DNA of 64,000 nucleotides from Symsagittifera roscoffensis. Its lineage: Eukaryota > Xenacoelomorpha > Acoela > Convolutidae. Positions within the stretch are counted from its first letter, which is position 1, and every line of letters begins with the position of its first letter. The translations under genes and the position numbers were made by a program. The stretch covers positions 26,724,318 through 26,788,317 of the forward strand of contig NC_087068.1 in assembly GCF_963678635.1 (NCBI RefSeq). Direction: 5' to 3'. Shown in pieces: positions 1-9,653 of this stretch. The notes under the pieces are model-generated. The model saw only the letters and a program-made list of their open reading frames with translations, was not told where the DNA came from and did not search any database.

Positions 1-135
1 TCAGTATTTGGGTTTCGACCATTAAGATAGGGATTTTGGGAAAACTTTTACAAGAGCTCAAGTAGTGGTAAAAGGTACAGTGGGTCAATAATCCCTACAA
101 CGAAGAAGAAGAGACCCGATATTCAGACACTCAGT

Positions 136-660
136 GACGAGTCTTGGGACAGTACCGAAGAAGTCTGGGACATTGCAGTCTGGGGACAGTCTTGGGGCAA
201 CACAGTCTTGGGATAGTCTTGGGACAGTGCAGCCTTGGAACAGTCTTGGACCAGAGCAGTCTTGGTACGAAACAGTCTTGGGACATTGGTCTTGGGACAT
301 TGGTCTTGGGACATTGGTCTTGGGACAGTGGTCTTGGGACATTGGTCTTGGGACAGTGGTCTTGGGACATTGGTCTTGGGACATTAGTCTTGGGACAGTG
401 GTTTTGGGACATTGGTCTTGGGACATTGGTCTTGGGACGGTAGTCTTGGGACGTTGGTCTTGGGCCATTGGTCTTGGGACAGTGGTCTTGGGACATTGGT
501 CTTGGGCCATTGGTCTTGGGACATTAGTCTTGGGACATTAGCCTTGGGACAATAGTCTTGGGATGTTGGTCTTGGGCCATTGGTCTTGGGACATTAGTCT
601 TGGGACGTTGGTCTTGGGACATTGGTCTTGGGACACTAGTCTGGGGATACTAACAGGAAG
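136..660. repeat. 14-bp minisatellite (TTGGTCTTGGGACA)
   Basis: Tandem array of a 14-bp unit, near perfect from about 270 to 650 and degenerate on the left flank. Because 14 is not a multiple of three, the array is open in several frames on both strands and encodes repeating 14-residue peptides, so the long ORFs read through it are not evidence of a gene. It lies just upstream of the first retroelement ORF and may be part of that element's leader. Confidence 0.95.
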
Positions 661-940
661 TACTGGGACAACACTGAATAGTCTTGAGACGGTAGAAAGA
701 AAGTCTTGGAACAGCATTAGGAGGGGGGTACTAAAAGAGTACTAAGTCAGGTTGAAGTAACCAATTGTAAGATCATATTCTCTATCCTATCCTAACACAT
801 AAAATTTTCAAGAGCTTGAGAAAAGTTGTTTTCAGCAAATCGTTGATTTCTTTTAACAAAAATTTTTTTTCAAAAGAGGTTTTAACTTTAGAGTAGAATT
901 TTGTAGATATTAATACTGTAAATAGTAACAATTGTAAATA
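661..940. other. Non-coding leader upstream of the first retroelement ORF
   Basis: About 280 bases of AT-rich sequence between the minisatellite and the ATG at 941. I see no tRNA primer-binding site of the TGG type and no LTR-like match to the downstream flank, so the 5' structure of this element is unresolved. Confidence 0.4.
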
Positions 941-2008
941 ATGAGGCGAAGCAGGGTACCGGTAGCTGAAAAGAGGTCTACCGAAGCGAAGACAAAGTAT
1001 AACTCGTCGCTACGTAAAACAACATCAATGGGTCCGAAGGTAACAAAGAAGAACTTTTCAGTTAGTATGGTCAGCACGAGGAGTACCACGGAGAACAAAG
1101 CAAAAGAGGGCACAGAAGAGGAACGAGTAGAACCCAACATCGAGATTGATCTGGAGACACCTGATCAAAGTGTGGATGAAGCAGGAAAGAAGACGACAGA
1201 GTCAACTCCAATGCCTAATGCGGAAGAACCTAACCCGAATCCCATTGAGTTCTCACCGATAGACAACGCGGAAGACACAACAGGCAACACGCAAGAAACA
1301 GTGAAGGATGAGTCTCAAAAGAGAACGTCTTTTACTGAAAGATTAGCAATGATGGTCGGAATGAGATCGAAGGACGCAGCAGTGGAGGAGACGAAAGTTG
1401 AGAAAAGCAAAACATTCGGAACAGTATCCACGAGAACGAGAGAGACCGATCAGAACGAGGGTCAGAGAAAATCGGGACCAGCGATCAACTACAGGACAAC
1501 AACGGACCATGGAACGACAACTCTTGAGTTAAGCGACTTGATGGCGAAACTAGATCAGATAGATGAGAAACTGAAGCACAGCGAAGAAAATAGAAATGTG
1601 ATAAAGAAAGAAATGAGACACAACAAACATGAGTACTTGGACAACTATTTCCATCTAGCGAGAGCGACGGAGGAAAAGCTTCAGAAGATGTCTGACAAAG
1701 TAGAAACCACTGATGAAGAGCGAGAGAAGAACATCAGAAAGGACATGCAGGAAATGAAGCAGCGATATGACGCAGTGAATTGCCAGTTAGGGAGTTTGGA
1801 AACGAGAATGGATACGATGAGTAGGGAACAGGCTGAGAGCTCAAGTGCAATACAGACAAAGCTAGACGCTATTCTTAGGAATTCAACACAACAAGATAGG
1901 CCAGCCGCAGAGAGGACACAAGGTAATAGAGTGGACTTCGTGGAGCCTCAAAGGAACAAACGACAGTCAACACCGTTACCAGCAACCCAGAGGGGCACTT
2001 CAGGATGA
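941..2008 (+). CDS. Gag-like coiled-coil protein of the first retroelement
   Basis: 355 residues from an ATG. The first half is charged, low-complexity and rich in Thr/Glu/Lys. Residues about 190-325 form a strong predicted coiled coil with heptad Leu/Met/Ile and many Glu/Lys, followed by a basic tail. No zinc knuckle and no recognisable capsid domain occur in this frame. It takes the Gag position directly before Pol, and its stop codon overlaps the Pol start as ATGA, in the -1 relation usual for gag-pol junctions. The Gag role is inferred from position only; the sequence itself is not a recognisable capsid. Confidence 0.75.
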   Translation: MRRSRVPVAEKRSTEAKTKYNSSLRKTTSMGPKVTKKNFSVSMVSTRSTTENKAKEGTEEERVEPNIEIDLETPDQSVDEAGKKTTESTPMPNAEEPNPNPIEFSPIDNAEDTTGNTQETVKDESQKRTSFTERLAMMVGMRSKDAAVEETKVEKSKTFGTVSTRTRETDQNEGQRKSGPAINYRTTTDHGTTTLELSDLMAKLDQIDEKLKHSEENRNVIKKEMRHNKHEYLDNYFHLARATEEKLQKMSDKVETTDEEREKNIRKDMQEMKQRYDAVNCQLGSLETRMDTMSREQAESSSAIQTKLDAILRNSTQQDRPAAERTQGNRVDFVEPQRNKRQSTPLPATQRGTSG

Positions 2009-5000
2009 ACTGTCCGTTGTTTAGGGAAGCGGTCAAGAACCAGAGTCATCCAAAACACAAGTTGGCGCTAGCAACAGTGCAGAACCAAAGAAACAGACAA
2101 GGTGAATTTGAGACGAAAAACCTAGAAAAACCAAATGCGGAGCTACCGACGATAACAGTGAAAGCTGTAACACAATGTAATAGTGCAGTAGAGGCCACGG
2201 CGAAGAACGCACAAGAAATAGATTATGAGAAGGCGGCAGCGGAGGCCATCAACAAAGTGAAACAAGACCTAGCAGCGAAAAAAATAGAACAACGACTGAA
2301 GCAAGAAATCCAAAGACAGAAGATGAACGAAACATTAAGTTGCTCACAGACAATACCAGAAGCTGCTGAGGGGTCGACGAAAAATGGAAATTGCAACACG
2401 GTGAAAATGGTTACAGGAAAGCCATTTGGCATAACAAAGATTGGGGCAAGAATAATGTCAATAATCACTGTGGGCGGCCACGAAGTAACGAGAAACTTAA
2501 GCGAACCAAGTGACCAGACAATAATGCACATTGATGTGTACGCAGATTACTTGAGTTGTATAAGCCCACAAACGACTTCTAGAGCGTTGAGAGCACTACT
2601 CACGATAGGGGGTAGCAAGACGGTACGTGTTGACAACAGGTACACAGAAGCTTATGGTCCACATGAAGTGATGCTAAATATAGATGGAATCAACATCTAT
2701 ACCAAAACAATGATAACATGTGATGAAGACCTAATTGGGCAAATCTACGTGGGAAGAGAAGAGTTGAAAGTGAGATCGATCGGACACTGCGCCATGCTTG
2801 AAGAAGATGCGATGCACATCGGGACAGAGGCAGATGTGACAGGATACGTGTTAGACATAAGTGGCAAAAAGACTCAGTTACGTGGGTTACTCGATACGGG
2901 AGCAGTCTTGAGTGTCATACCAATCAAAACTTGGGAACGAATGGGCTTCAACAAAGATGATTTGATAGATTCGAGAATACGGTTGTCAGCTGCAAACAAA
3001 GGGGCCCTGCGGGTGTTGGGCAGAACGCCGATAATAGCCCTCAATCTGGGGGAACGTAACCTGTGGATGAGCTTTCTTTTGGTAGAAAACCTAGATGAGT
3101 CTGACCAATTTATTTTAGGCAGAGACTTCATCAGGAACTTTGATGTAGCGATTGATCTAAACAACGCAATGTTCAGGATACGGAACCCGGATAGGAGGTA
3201 CGCAATCAAACCGGTAAATTTAATAATGGCAAATGAAACCAAAGCACCGGTATTCTTGAGTAGGAGGGTGAGGCTAAAGGCGAACGAGGCGGCGATTGTA
3301 AGCTTACGAATGAAAAATTACAATGAACTAAGTGACAACAAGCAGGTATGCGTAGTCCCAAACCCAAATAGTCAAAGTGCTGCTGTTTTAGGAAGATCCT
3401 TCTCGATTACGAAGAGCGGCCTCTGCGTAAGTGTCTTGTTGAATACCCTTGACATGCCAATCACGATACAGAGGGGGAGGAAACTGGGATATGCTTTACC
3501 TGTTAAAACTCGATATAAAATGACTGAAAACCATAAACAAAATGAAGTTGTTGATTGTCCCAATCATAGGGACAAAATTTGTATCTTGAGACGATTGAAT
3601 AAAATAAAAGATTCATCAGGTCTTGTGAAGTCACTTAAGTCAGAGACGGACGATGGACTATCGAGCTGTTCGAATTTCCCGGAACGGCCCACATTAGACG
3701 AAATACAGGGTGATAAACCGGTTCTACCAGATATTGAACACTTAAGAGGAAAGTCCACGGACGAACAGCTCGAAGCCATCAAGGACGTACTAGAACGGAA
3801 CGAAGAAGTTTTTTCAAGACATAAGGCAGACATCGGGTGTTGCAATTTTGTTGAGCATGAAATTGAACTTGAGGAAAACGCAATACCGCACAGGGAGGGG
3901 GCGAGGCGCATGACCCCACACAAATCGGATGCGTGTAGAAAGGAGATTGAAACGCTACTAGAGTATGACATGATAGAACCATCCAAATCACCGTGGGCGT
4001 GTGGAGTAGTGATGGCCAAAAAGAAAGGCGACCAGCTGAGGTTTTATTGTGACTTTCGATACCTGAACTCCGTCACGGTGAAGGATGCCTATCCCATACC
4101 TAGGATTGATGAGAGCCTCTCGAAGATAGGTGATGCAAAATTTTTTACGACTCTTGATTTAGGCTCGGCTTTTTGGCAGGTACCACTCAGGAAGCAGGAC
4201 AGGGACAAGACAGGGTTTGCCTGCGAGTTGGGTCTGTTTCAATGGAAACGGATGCCGTTTGGACTTTGCAATGCCACAGCCACGTTTCAGCGGTTGATGG
4301 CACACGCGCTGATAGGCGTGACGAAGAAGTATGGCAATCTGGTAATGTGCTATGTGGATGACGTGGTAATAGCGACACCCACACTAGAGGACCACATTGA
4401 AAGACTTGACGAAGTATTTGCGTGTATGAAGAGGTCGGGGCTGAAGTGCAAACCATCAAAGTGTGAGATACTCAACGACTCGATAAAATACTTGGGGAGG
4501 ATGGTGGACAAACACGGCATCAGACCAGATCCAGACGCGGTAGAGGCAGTCCTAACTTGGAAATCGCCGAAAACGGAACGCCAATTGATGAGCTTTCTGG
4601 GTTTTGCAAACTACTATAGAGAATTCGTCAAAGGCTACGCAGACAAGGTCTATCCGATGCAACAGTTAATGAGGCACAAGGGCAAGAAGTTCACGTGGAA
4701 TAACGCAGCAGAAGAGTCATTCCAGAGAATAAAGAAAGAGTTGTGCGAGGTACCAGTACTAGGGATGCCAACAGAGAAGGGGATGTACGTACTGGATACG
4801 GACGCGTCGGTAGTAGCGATATCTGGAATTCTCCACCAAGAACAAGAGTGGAACGGGAAGACAGTCTTGAGACCGATAGCGTACGGGAGCAAAGTCCTAA
4901 GTGACACGGAAGTGAAGTACGGAGCACCGAAGGCAGAGATGTTCGCAGTGGTAACCTTTGTCGAGAAATATAGGGCATACCTAGGCAGCGAGCCATTCAA

Positions 5001-8000
5001 GTTGCGAGTCGACAACCGGGCACTAAGCTGGCTGAAAACGTACTCAATGGACCAAAGTTACATTGGGAGGTGGATAGTTCGCCTGGATGGATACAATATG
5101 ATAATTGAGCACAGAACACGAGACAAACATCAAAATGCTGACAGCTTGAGCAAGAAGACGGAGTTCTACGAGAGACAAGAACAGAGGGAGGCAGATAGAC
5201 CTGAAATCAAAGATGGCTTCTCCTTCATGGACAAGGAAACGTATGACAGTCTTCCTCTCACGAGATGGTTGGACAAATCAGGCAAACCGATACAAGATCA
5301 CCCCGAGTTACCAAAGGAAACCACGAAAAAAACAATCTTAAGAAAGAACCGAGGGATGCCTATAGGAATAATGCTTAAGTCAAAGATCGTGAGGGAGACG
5401 CTCAAAGCAAAAGGCTACGATCTCAACCAAGTAGAAACGGGGGAAGCACAAATAGACGAGGACTTAAAGGGGTTACTCGAGAGACTAGCAGATGATAAGC
5501 CCGTGATTCAAGAAAACTGTAGAGAGGAACCTGAGGTCACAATACTGCGGAAGAACGGGACAGCTAAGGATAGAAACACCTCGAAGGTAACTAATCGAGA
5601 TGGGAAGGAAGTGGTGCAGTCACTGGTTGAAAAGATCCCAGCTGAATTACTTGAACAGACTAGAGTCAGGAGAAAGAGAGTGGAATTCAAGGAAGAAGCT
5701 GAATACCTGGGACCAGGTCAAGAGTCCGGGGAGCGGTCCACGTCCACAGAAGAAGAAAACACTCAAGGAGAAAATTTGTCCGGGGAGTGTGAAATGTGGG
5801 ATGTGGAGTCGGAAGCGAGCAGTGACAATCAAGATAGTCTCTGCATGATATTGGCAGAAGAAAAGATTAGACACCACGACAGGGAACTACAAACAGATCC
5901 GTCCTCAGGAACCTTCAACTTGGACATGCAGGAGATACGAGGTGGTGAAGAACTTGAAAGGATTGCAGTTTCGAGGAAGCCATTCAGGGAGCTATCATGC
6001 AATTCGAATGTGAGAACAAATCTGGTGCCGGAAGACGACATGAAGGTGGTGAGGAGGATAGTATGCGTGAAGCTGAATGACGACGTCCACAACCCTGGGA
6101 AGATGAATGGGCAGATCATGGCGCTGAAGAAACATGTCAGAGCAAGATACAGGCTGTCGGACCTGGTAAGAGCCCAGAAGAATGACAAGATGACAAGAAG
6201 TCTCTCCAAATGGATCCGAACGGGGTCTAAGGAGAAAGGGGAACTTGAGGAAGACAGCTACAAGATCCTGAGCCAGTTCTACAAAGAGAGGAAAGAGTTA
6301 CTCTATCACACGGCTGATGGAGTTGTAGCATGCAAGAGAAAAGAAGAAGACAAGATATTACACAAGCACAACCTCATCATACTACCACAATTATATCAGA
6401 CAGAGGTGCTGTTCAGATCACATGATCAAATGGGGCACCAGGGGATAGACAAAGTGCAACAAAGAATACTTCACAGGTTCGATTGGCCAGGATTGAGGAA
6501 AGCCTGTGAGAGGTGGGTGAATGCATGCCTGGCATGTTTGCAAGTGAAAGACCCTAGGAAGATGAAATTCCCACTCAAGTCGGTGGAAAGCTCGGAATTT
6601 AATGAAGTGGTGCAAATAGACCATCAGAAGATCTGTATGACGGAGTCGGGGTATAACCAGATACTGGTTATAATTGATCACTTCACAAAACTGGCAGAAG
6701 CTTCAGCAGAGGAGACTTGTGACCCCTTGATAACCCATTGGATATCAAGGTATGGTTGCCCAATGACTTTTCAGTCAGACAACGGCAAAGCCTTTGTGGG
6801 GGACTTGACTAAGGAATTAATGAAGAGGTCACACATAGCTCAAGCACACTCGACTACCTACCACCCTCAGACCAACGGACTGGTAGAGAGACAGAATAGA
6901 ACGTTGGTGAACATGCTGAGGGTATACTGCTCTAGATACATGACGGACTGGGATAAGTATCTGCCTCAAGTCGTAGGGGCATACAACAGTACTCAACACT
7001 CAACGACGGGAATCAGCCCATTCATGATGTTGACAGGCAAAGAGAGAGCGATGCCCCTGACGTTCTTTTACCCGGAGTATGAAGGAAAGAGGACGTCGCC
7101 TCAAGCTTACGTGAAAGAGGCGATCAGGAGACAGCAGGAAATTAACGAGCTGTGCAGGAGGAACACTGCGCAGGCACAAATGAGACAGCGCAAGAAATAT
7201 GATGAAAAAATATTACAAGCGAAGCCATATGAAGTGGGCCAGTATGTGTGGGTTTTCCAGAATGTGATACCGCCCAAAGGGACGAAGAAACTACTCAAGA
7301 AATGGAAAGGACCATTCATGATAACTGAAGTACATCAACAAGGACGGTTCTACCGCTTGAGTACTGGGCGAGCAGCACATTATGAGAACCTGAAGCCTCA
7401 TATCCCATCCCCAGAGGACTGGTGTGTACCAATAGACATGGAGGGACTAGAGTACCTACTGGTGGAACCAGCATGTGAAGTGAACGAGAAAGGCACCAGA
7501 GATAAAAATGATGGCAATGAAAACTTGAGTTTGGATGACAACGAAAAAATAGACGCGGACTCTGAAGCGGAATCTTTTGTGGAGGAAGATTGGAACGATC
7601 CGGATCAAGGTGAGGTGCCGAAGTGGACAGAACCAGACTTGTCAATAGCAGCGGGGACAAGGAGTGGCAATCGCAAACGCACAGGCATGAGGTACAACAG
7701 GTACGGAGACGATTTCCTGATCGACAAGATAAAGCCCGATGACCTAAGCAGAGAACTAACAAGTGTGGGCGAGCTGGCGGCAGAGGGTGAATGGCAGATC
7801 ATCAATGATAATGAACACTACCCACAGGAAGACTACTCGACGCCGGAGCGGGAGACGGATTTAGAACAGAGCGAGATAGAGAGGAGCGAAAATACGAACC
7901 TGAGGATATTAGAATGGATGCGCGATGTCAAGAATGAAAGCGAGGAAGGACAGAGCATACAGCAAGTTGACATATCAGCGGGCCGAGCCTACCATAGGAC

Positions 8001-8022
8001 GGAATTTCAAAACGAAGTTTGA
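2005..8022 (+). CDS. pol: Pol polyprotein (protease, RT, RNase H, integrase), Ty3/gypsy type
   Basis: 2,005 codons without a break. An aspartic protease shows the motif LLDTGA with Asp at about residue 297. The reverse transcriptase has the catalytic YVDD at 783-786 and the LDLGSAFWQ and LGFANYYREF motifs. RNase H starts near the LDTDAS motif (Asp 933). The integrase has an HHCC zinc module (His about 1473, Cys 1508 and 1511) and catalytic Asp 1539, Asp 1592 and Glu 1628, the last two separated by exactly 35 residues. A GPF-type module (KWKGPF) follows, then a long acidic tail of about 200 residues. All catalytic residues are present, so the enzyme could be active. The end overlaps the macro-like ORF by 98 bases in a different frame. 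Confidence 0.95.
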   Translation: MNCPLFREAVKNQSHPKHKLALATVQNQRNRQGEFETKNLEKPNAELPTITVKAVTQCNSAVEATAKNAQEIDYEKAAAEAINKVKQDLAAKKIEQRLKQEIQRQKMNETLSCSQTIPEAAEGSTKNGNCNTVKMVTGKPFGITKIGARIMSIITVGGHEVTRNLSEPSDQTIMHIDVYADYLSCISPQTTSRALRALLTIGGSKTVRVDNRYTEAYGPHEVMLNIDGINIYTKTMITCDEDLIGQIYVGREELKVRSIGHCAMLEEDAMHIGTEADVTGYVLDISGKKTQLRGLLDTGAVLSVIPIKTWERMGFNKDDLIDSRIRLSAANKGALRVLGRTPIIALNLGERNLWMSFLLVENLDESDQFILGRDFIRNFDVAIDLNNAMFRIRNPDRRYAIKPVNLIMANETKAPVFLSRRVRLKANEAAIVSLRMKNYNELSDNKQVCVVPNPNSQSAAVLGRSFSITKSGLCVSVLLNTLDMPITIQRGRKLGYALPVKTRYKMTENHKQNEVVDCPNHRDKICILRRLNKIKDSSGLVKSLKSETDDGLSSCSNFPERPTLDEIQGDKPVLPDIEHLRGKSTDEQLEAIKDVLERNEEVFSRHKADIGCCNFVEHEIELEENAIPHREGARRMTPHKSDACRKEIETLLEYDMIEPSKSPWACGVVMAKKKGDQLRFYCDFRYLNSVTVKDAYPIPRIDESLSKIGDAKFFTTLDLGSAFWQVPLRKQDRDKTGFACELGLFQWKRMPFGLCNATATFQRLMAHALIGVTKKYGNLVMCYVDDVVIATPTLEDHIERLDEVFACMKRSGLKCKPSKCEILNDSIKYLGRMVDKHGIRPDPDAVEAVLTWKSPKTERQLMSFLGFANYYREFVKGYADKVYPMQQLMRHKGKKFTWNNAAEESFQRIKKELCEVPVLGMPTEKGMYVLDTDASVVAISGILHQEQEWNGKTVLRPIAYGSKVLSDTEVKYGAPKAEMFAVVTFVEKYRAYLGSEPFKLRVDNRALSWLKTYSMDQSYIGRWIVRLDGYNMIIEHRTRDKHQNADSLSKKTEFYERQEQREADRPEIKDGFSFMDKETYDSLPLTRWLDKSGKPIQDHPELPKETTKKTILRKNRGMPIGIMLKSKIVRETLKAKGYDLNQVETGEAQIDEDLKGLLERLADDKPVIQENCREEPEVTILRKNGTAKDRNTSKVTNRDGKEVVQSLVEKIPAELLEQTRVRRKRVEFKEEAEYLGPGQESGERSTSTEEENTQGENLSGECEMWDVESEASSDNQDSLCMILAEEKIRHHDRELQTDPSSGTFNLDMQEIRGGEELERIAVSRKPFRELSCNSNVRTNLVPEDDMKVVRRIVCVKLNDDVHNPGKMNGQIMALKKHVRARYRLSDLVRAQKNDKMTRSLSKWIRTGSKEKGELEEDSYKILSQFYKERKELLYHTADGVVACKRKEEDKILHKHNLIILPQLYQTEVLFRSHDQMGHQGIDKVQQRILHRFDWPGLRKACERWVNACLACLQVKDPRKMKFPLKSVESSEFNEVVQIDHQKICMTESGYNQILVIIDHFTKLAEASAEETCDPLITHWISRYGCPMTFQSDNGKAFVGDLTKELMKRSHIAQAHSTTYHPQTNGLVERQNRTLVNMLRVYCSRYMTDWDKYLPQVVGAYNSTQHSTTGISPFMMLTGKERAMPLTFFYPEYEGKRTSPQAYVKEAIRRQQEINELCRRNTAQAQMRQRKKYDEKILQAKPYEVGQYVWVFQNVIPPKGTKKLLKKWKGPFMITEVHQQGRFYRLSTGRAAHYENLKPHIPSPEDWCVPIDMEGLEYLLVEPACEVNEKGTRDKNDGNENLSLDDNEKIDADSEAESFVEEDWNDPDQGEVPKWTEPDLSIAAGTRSGNRKRTGMRYNRYGDDFLIDKIKPDDLSRELTSVGELAAEGEWQIINDNEHYPQEDYSTPERETDLEQSEIERSENTNLRILEWMRDVKNESEEGQSIQQVDISAGRAYHRTEFQNEV

Positions 8023-8494
8023 AATACCAAACGAATACTCAGAAAATATCCTGATAACGGATAGTGACTTCATTCTGTCAGACAGGACTAGCGCAATCTG
8101 TATCGTGGCGTACATGAGTTTCAAATCGAGACTGGAAGCAGACTTCAAGAGAGAATACCAGAACGTGGAGTTTCTGTTTAGACAGAGACCGGGACTGGGA
8201 GGAATGGCCGCGCTTCCATCATCAGTAGCACAAGTCCCGGGCAAATATCTGTGCTTCCTAGTGACGAGGGTCAATTACAGAAACACGATCGATACTGAAC
8301 ACGTGATGTTGGCACTAACGAGACTACGAGACTTCATGATTGAAAGAGGGATAACGGATGTCTCAATGCCGGTGTATGACCCAAACAGGGGGAAATTGAG
8401 CCCAAGGGAATTGTACGCTATCCTACACGTGGTCTTCGCAGAAACTGAGATAATGGTGCATCTTCACAAGAAATACTACTTGAGCATCGCCTGA
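7925..8494 (+). CDS. Macro-domain-like ORF downstream of pol
   Basis: 189 codons from an ATG inside the end of pol, in the +1 frame relative to it. Residues about 38-189 resemble the C-terminal two thirds of a macro (ADP-ribose-binding) domain of the Poa1/OARD1 kind: an FKREY helix, the strand LCFLVTR, the helix ALTRLRDFMIERG, the strand-loop ITDVSMPVYDPNRGKLSP, then ELYAILHVVF and a final strand IMVHLH. The usual Asn and Gly-rich phosphate-binding loops are not clearly conserved, so ligand binding is uncertain. Expression could be by internal start or frameshift from pol. The domain call is my inference from pattern; a structure or profile comparison would settle it. Confidence 0.6.
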   Translation: MSRMKARKDRAYSKLTYQRAEPTIGRNFKTKFEIPNEYSENILITDSDFILSDRTSAICIVAYMSFKSRLEADFKREYQNVEFLFRQRPGLGGMAALPSSVAQVPGKYLCFLVTRVNYRNTIDTEHVMLALTRLRDFMIERGITDVSMPVYDPNRGKLSPRELYAILHVVFAETEIMVHLHKKYYLSIA

Positions 8495-8854
8495 GTCGGG
8501 TACGCGGGGGTCTTGAGTTGGGCATGAGGGGAGAATCTCGAGTTAGGTGTGGGGGTACAAAACAGGTAGAGAATTTTAGAGGTGATTGGCATGACAATTA
8601 ACATTTTAAATGATTGATGGTGCTAAAACATAAAATGAATCTGCATGTTTTTAGAAAATTTCCAATTGAACTATTTTAAATAGGACGGAAAGGAAAGGGT
8701 TTTAACTAAAATCGTAAAGGGGGTTTTTAGGTTGGGAACACTACCTGCTAGTCTAAAAATGGAGTGTTTTCAGATTGATTTGGTAAAGTCAAATTGACTA
8801 CTCAACTGTATTCAATTGAAGAAAGAGATCACAAGTTGAACGACACCTCAAGAA
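8495..8854. other. Non-coding stretch after the macro-like ORF
   Basis: G-rich for about 70 bases (8505-8570, with several GGGG runs that could be a polypurine-type tract) and then AT-rich. No ORF, and no match to the upstream flank that would mark an LTR. Confidence 0.4.
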
Positions 8855-8934
8855 GTAATACTCAAGTTGCTCAGGTAATACTCAAGTTGCTCAGGTAATA
8901 CTCAAGTTGCTCAGGTAATACTCAAGTTGCTCAG
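8855..8934. repeat. 20-bp tandem repeat, four copies
   Basis: Four near-identical copies of GTAATACTCAAGTTGCTCAG, followed by a diverged partial copy. It contains the hexamer CTCAAG that recurs elsewhere in the first 13 kb. Confidence 0.95.
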
Positions 8935-8973
8935 GTAGTACTCAATACTCAAGATCATTTGGAAATTACGGAA

Positions 8974-9650
8974 ATGGTAGATCGATTCTGGAAGTCCATG
9001 CCAATGGCTTTGAAAAAACCCACACTTGACGAATTATACAGACGTCTGAGGGACCTGGATTATACTCAATTGAATTGGATGAGAGAATGGCAGTGATGTT
9101 GAACGCCATCCTCCAGTTGGAGGATGAGGGCGAGTGTCGGGAGTCTGCGACAGAAGCAGTTTTGATGGTGGGCTACACCACCGATGGGATATCTAATCAA
9201 GAGCAAACCAGGTGGCTGTCTTGGAACGTGGATGGAGCAATAAGGGGGTTCGATTTGGCAAGGAACCCTGGCCTGAGTAATAACACTGAGTATGGAGCAG
9301 GGGATTCCCACTACCGGCCAGACCATCAGCCAGATCCACGGGCCAGAGCACGAGCAAGACACCATTGATGTCTCGAGCACAGCAGACGGGGGAAGCATAT
9401 CCGGACGTCGGCATCATGAAGAGAGAGCTTGAGAGGACTCAGCGGGAGAGAAACAAGGCGAACCTCGATCGGGAAGCAAGTGACTAGCGATCCTCTTGAG
9501 AAAAACAAAACGAGGAACACCGCCCGACCGTGGTGGGTGGCCCTGGAAACATTGCAGGAATTGGAAGACTGCCTGAAGAAGCTCGACAGTGGAGTGTCAC
9601 GCAAACGACGCAACTGGGCTACCCAGCAGAAGGCTGGTATCAATAAATAA
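8974..9650 (+). pseudogene. Broken ORF block of unknown function
   Basis: A coding-like stretch whose reading frame changes several times. An ATG ORF of 40 codons (8974-9096) is rich in Trp, Arg and Leu. It overlaps a frame-3 ORF from the ATG at 9087 to a stop at 9366. Frame 3 then carries stops at 9366, 9417 and 9648, while frame 2 is open over about 9311-9490 and encodes a charged helix-like segment. No family is recognised. Composition matches the retroelement ORFs before it, so it may be a decayed leader of the long ORF that follows, or spliced exons. Confidence 0.4.
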
Positions 9651-9653
9651 GAA

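Larger units (their letters stand above)
941..8494 (+). mobile_element. Ty3/gypsy-like retroelement, coding core
   Basis: Three consecutive overlapping ORFs (Gag-like, Pol, macro-like) define the core. Domain order protease, RT, RNase H, integrase is that of Ty3/gypsy (Metaviridae-type) elements. The coding DNA is purine-rich and GC-richer than the AT-rich flanks. The ORFs of Gag and Pol are uninterrupted over 7 kb, suggesting a fairly recent or selected copy. LTRs were not found: the 5' LTR may lie outside the window, and the downstream boundary could be anywhere between 8.5 and 13.2 kb, because ORFs of similar composition continue to about 12.4 kb. Confidence 0.85.

Noticed and set aside
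85-745. Overlapping ORFs of 60-141 codons on both strands at the left edge
   Set aside because: They are frame readings of the 14-bp minisatellite and vanish outside it.
9075-9368. Independent small gene with an Arg-rich end
   Set aside because: No start context, and it shares its region with other broken frames; listed only as part of the broken block.
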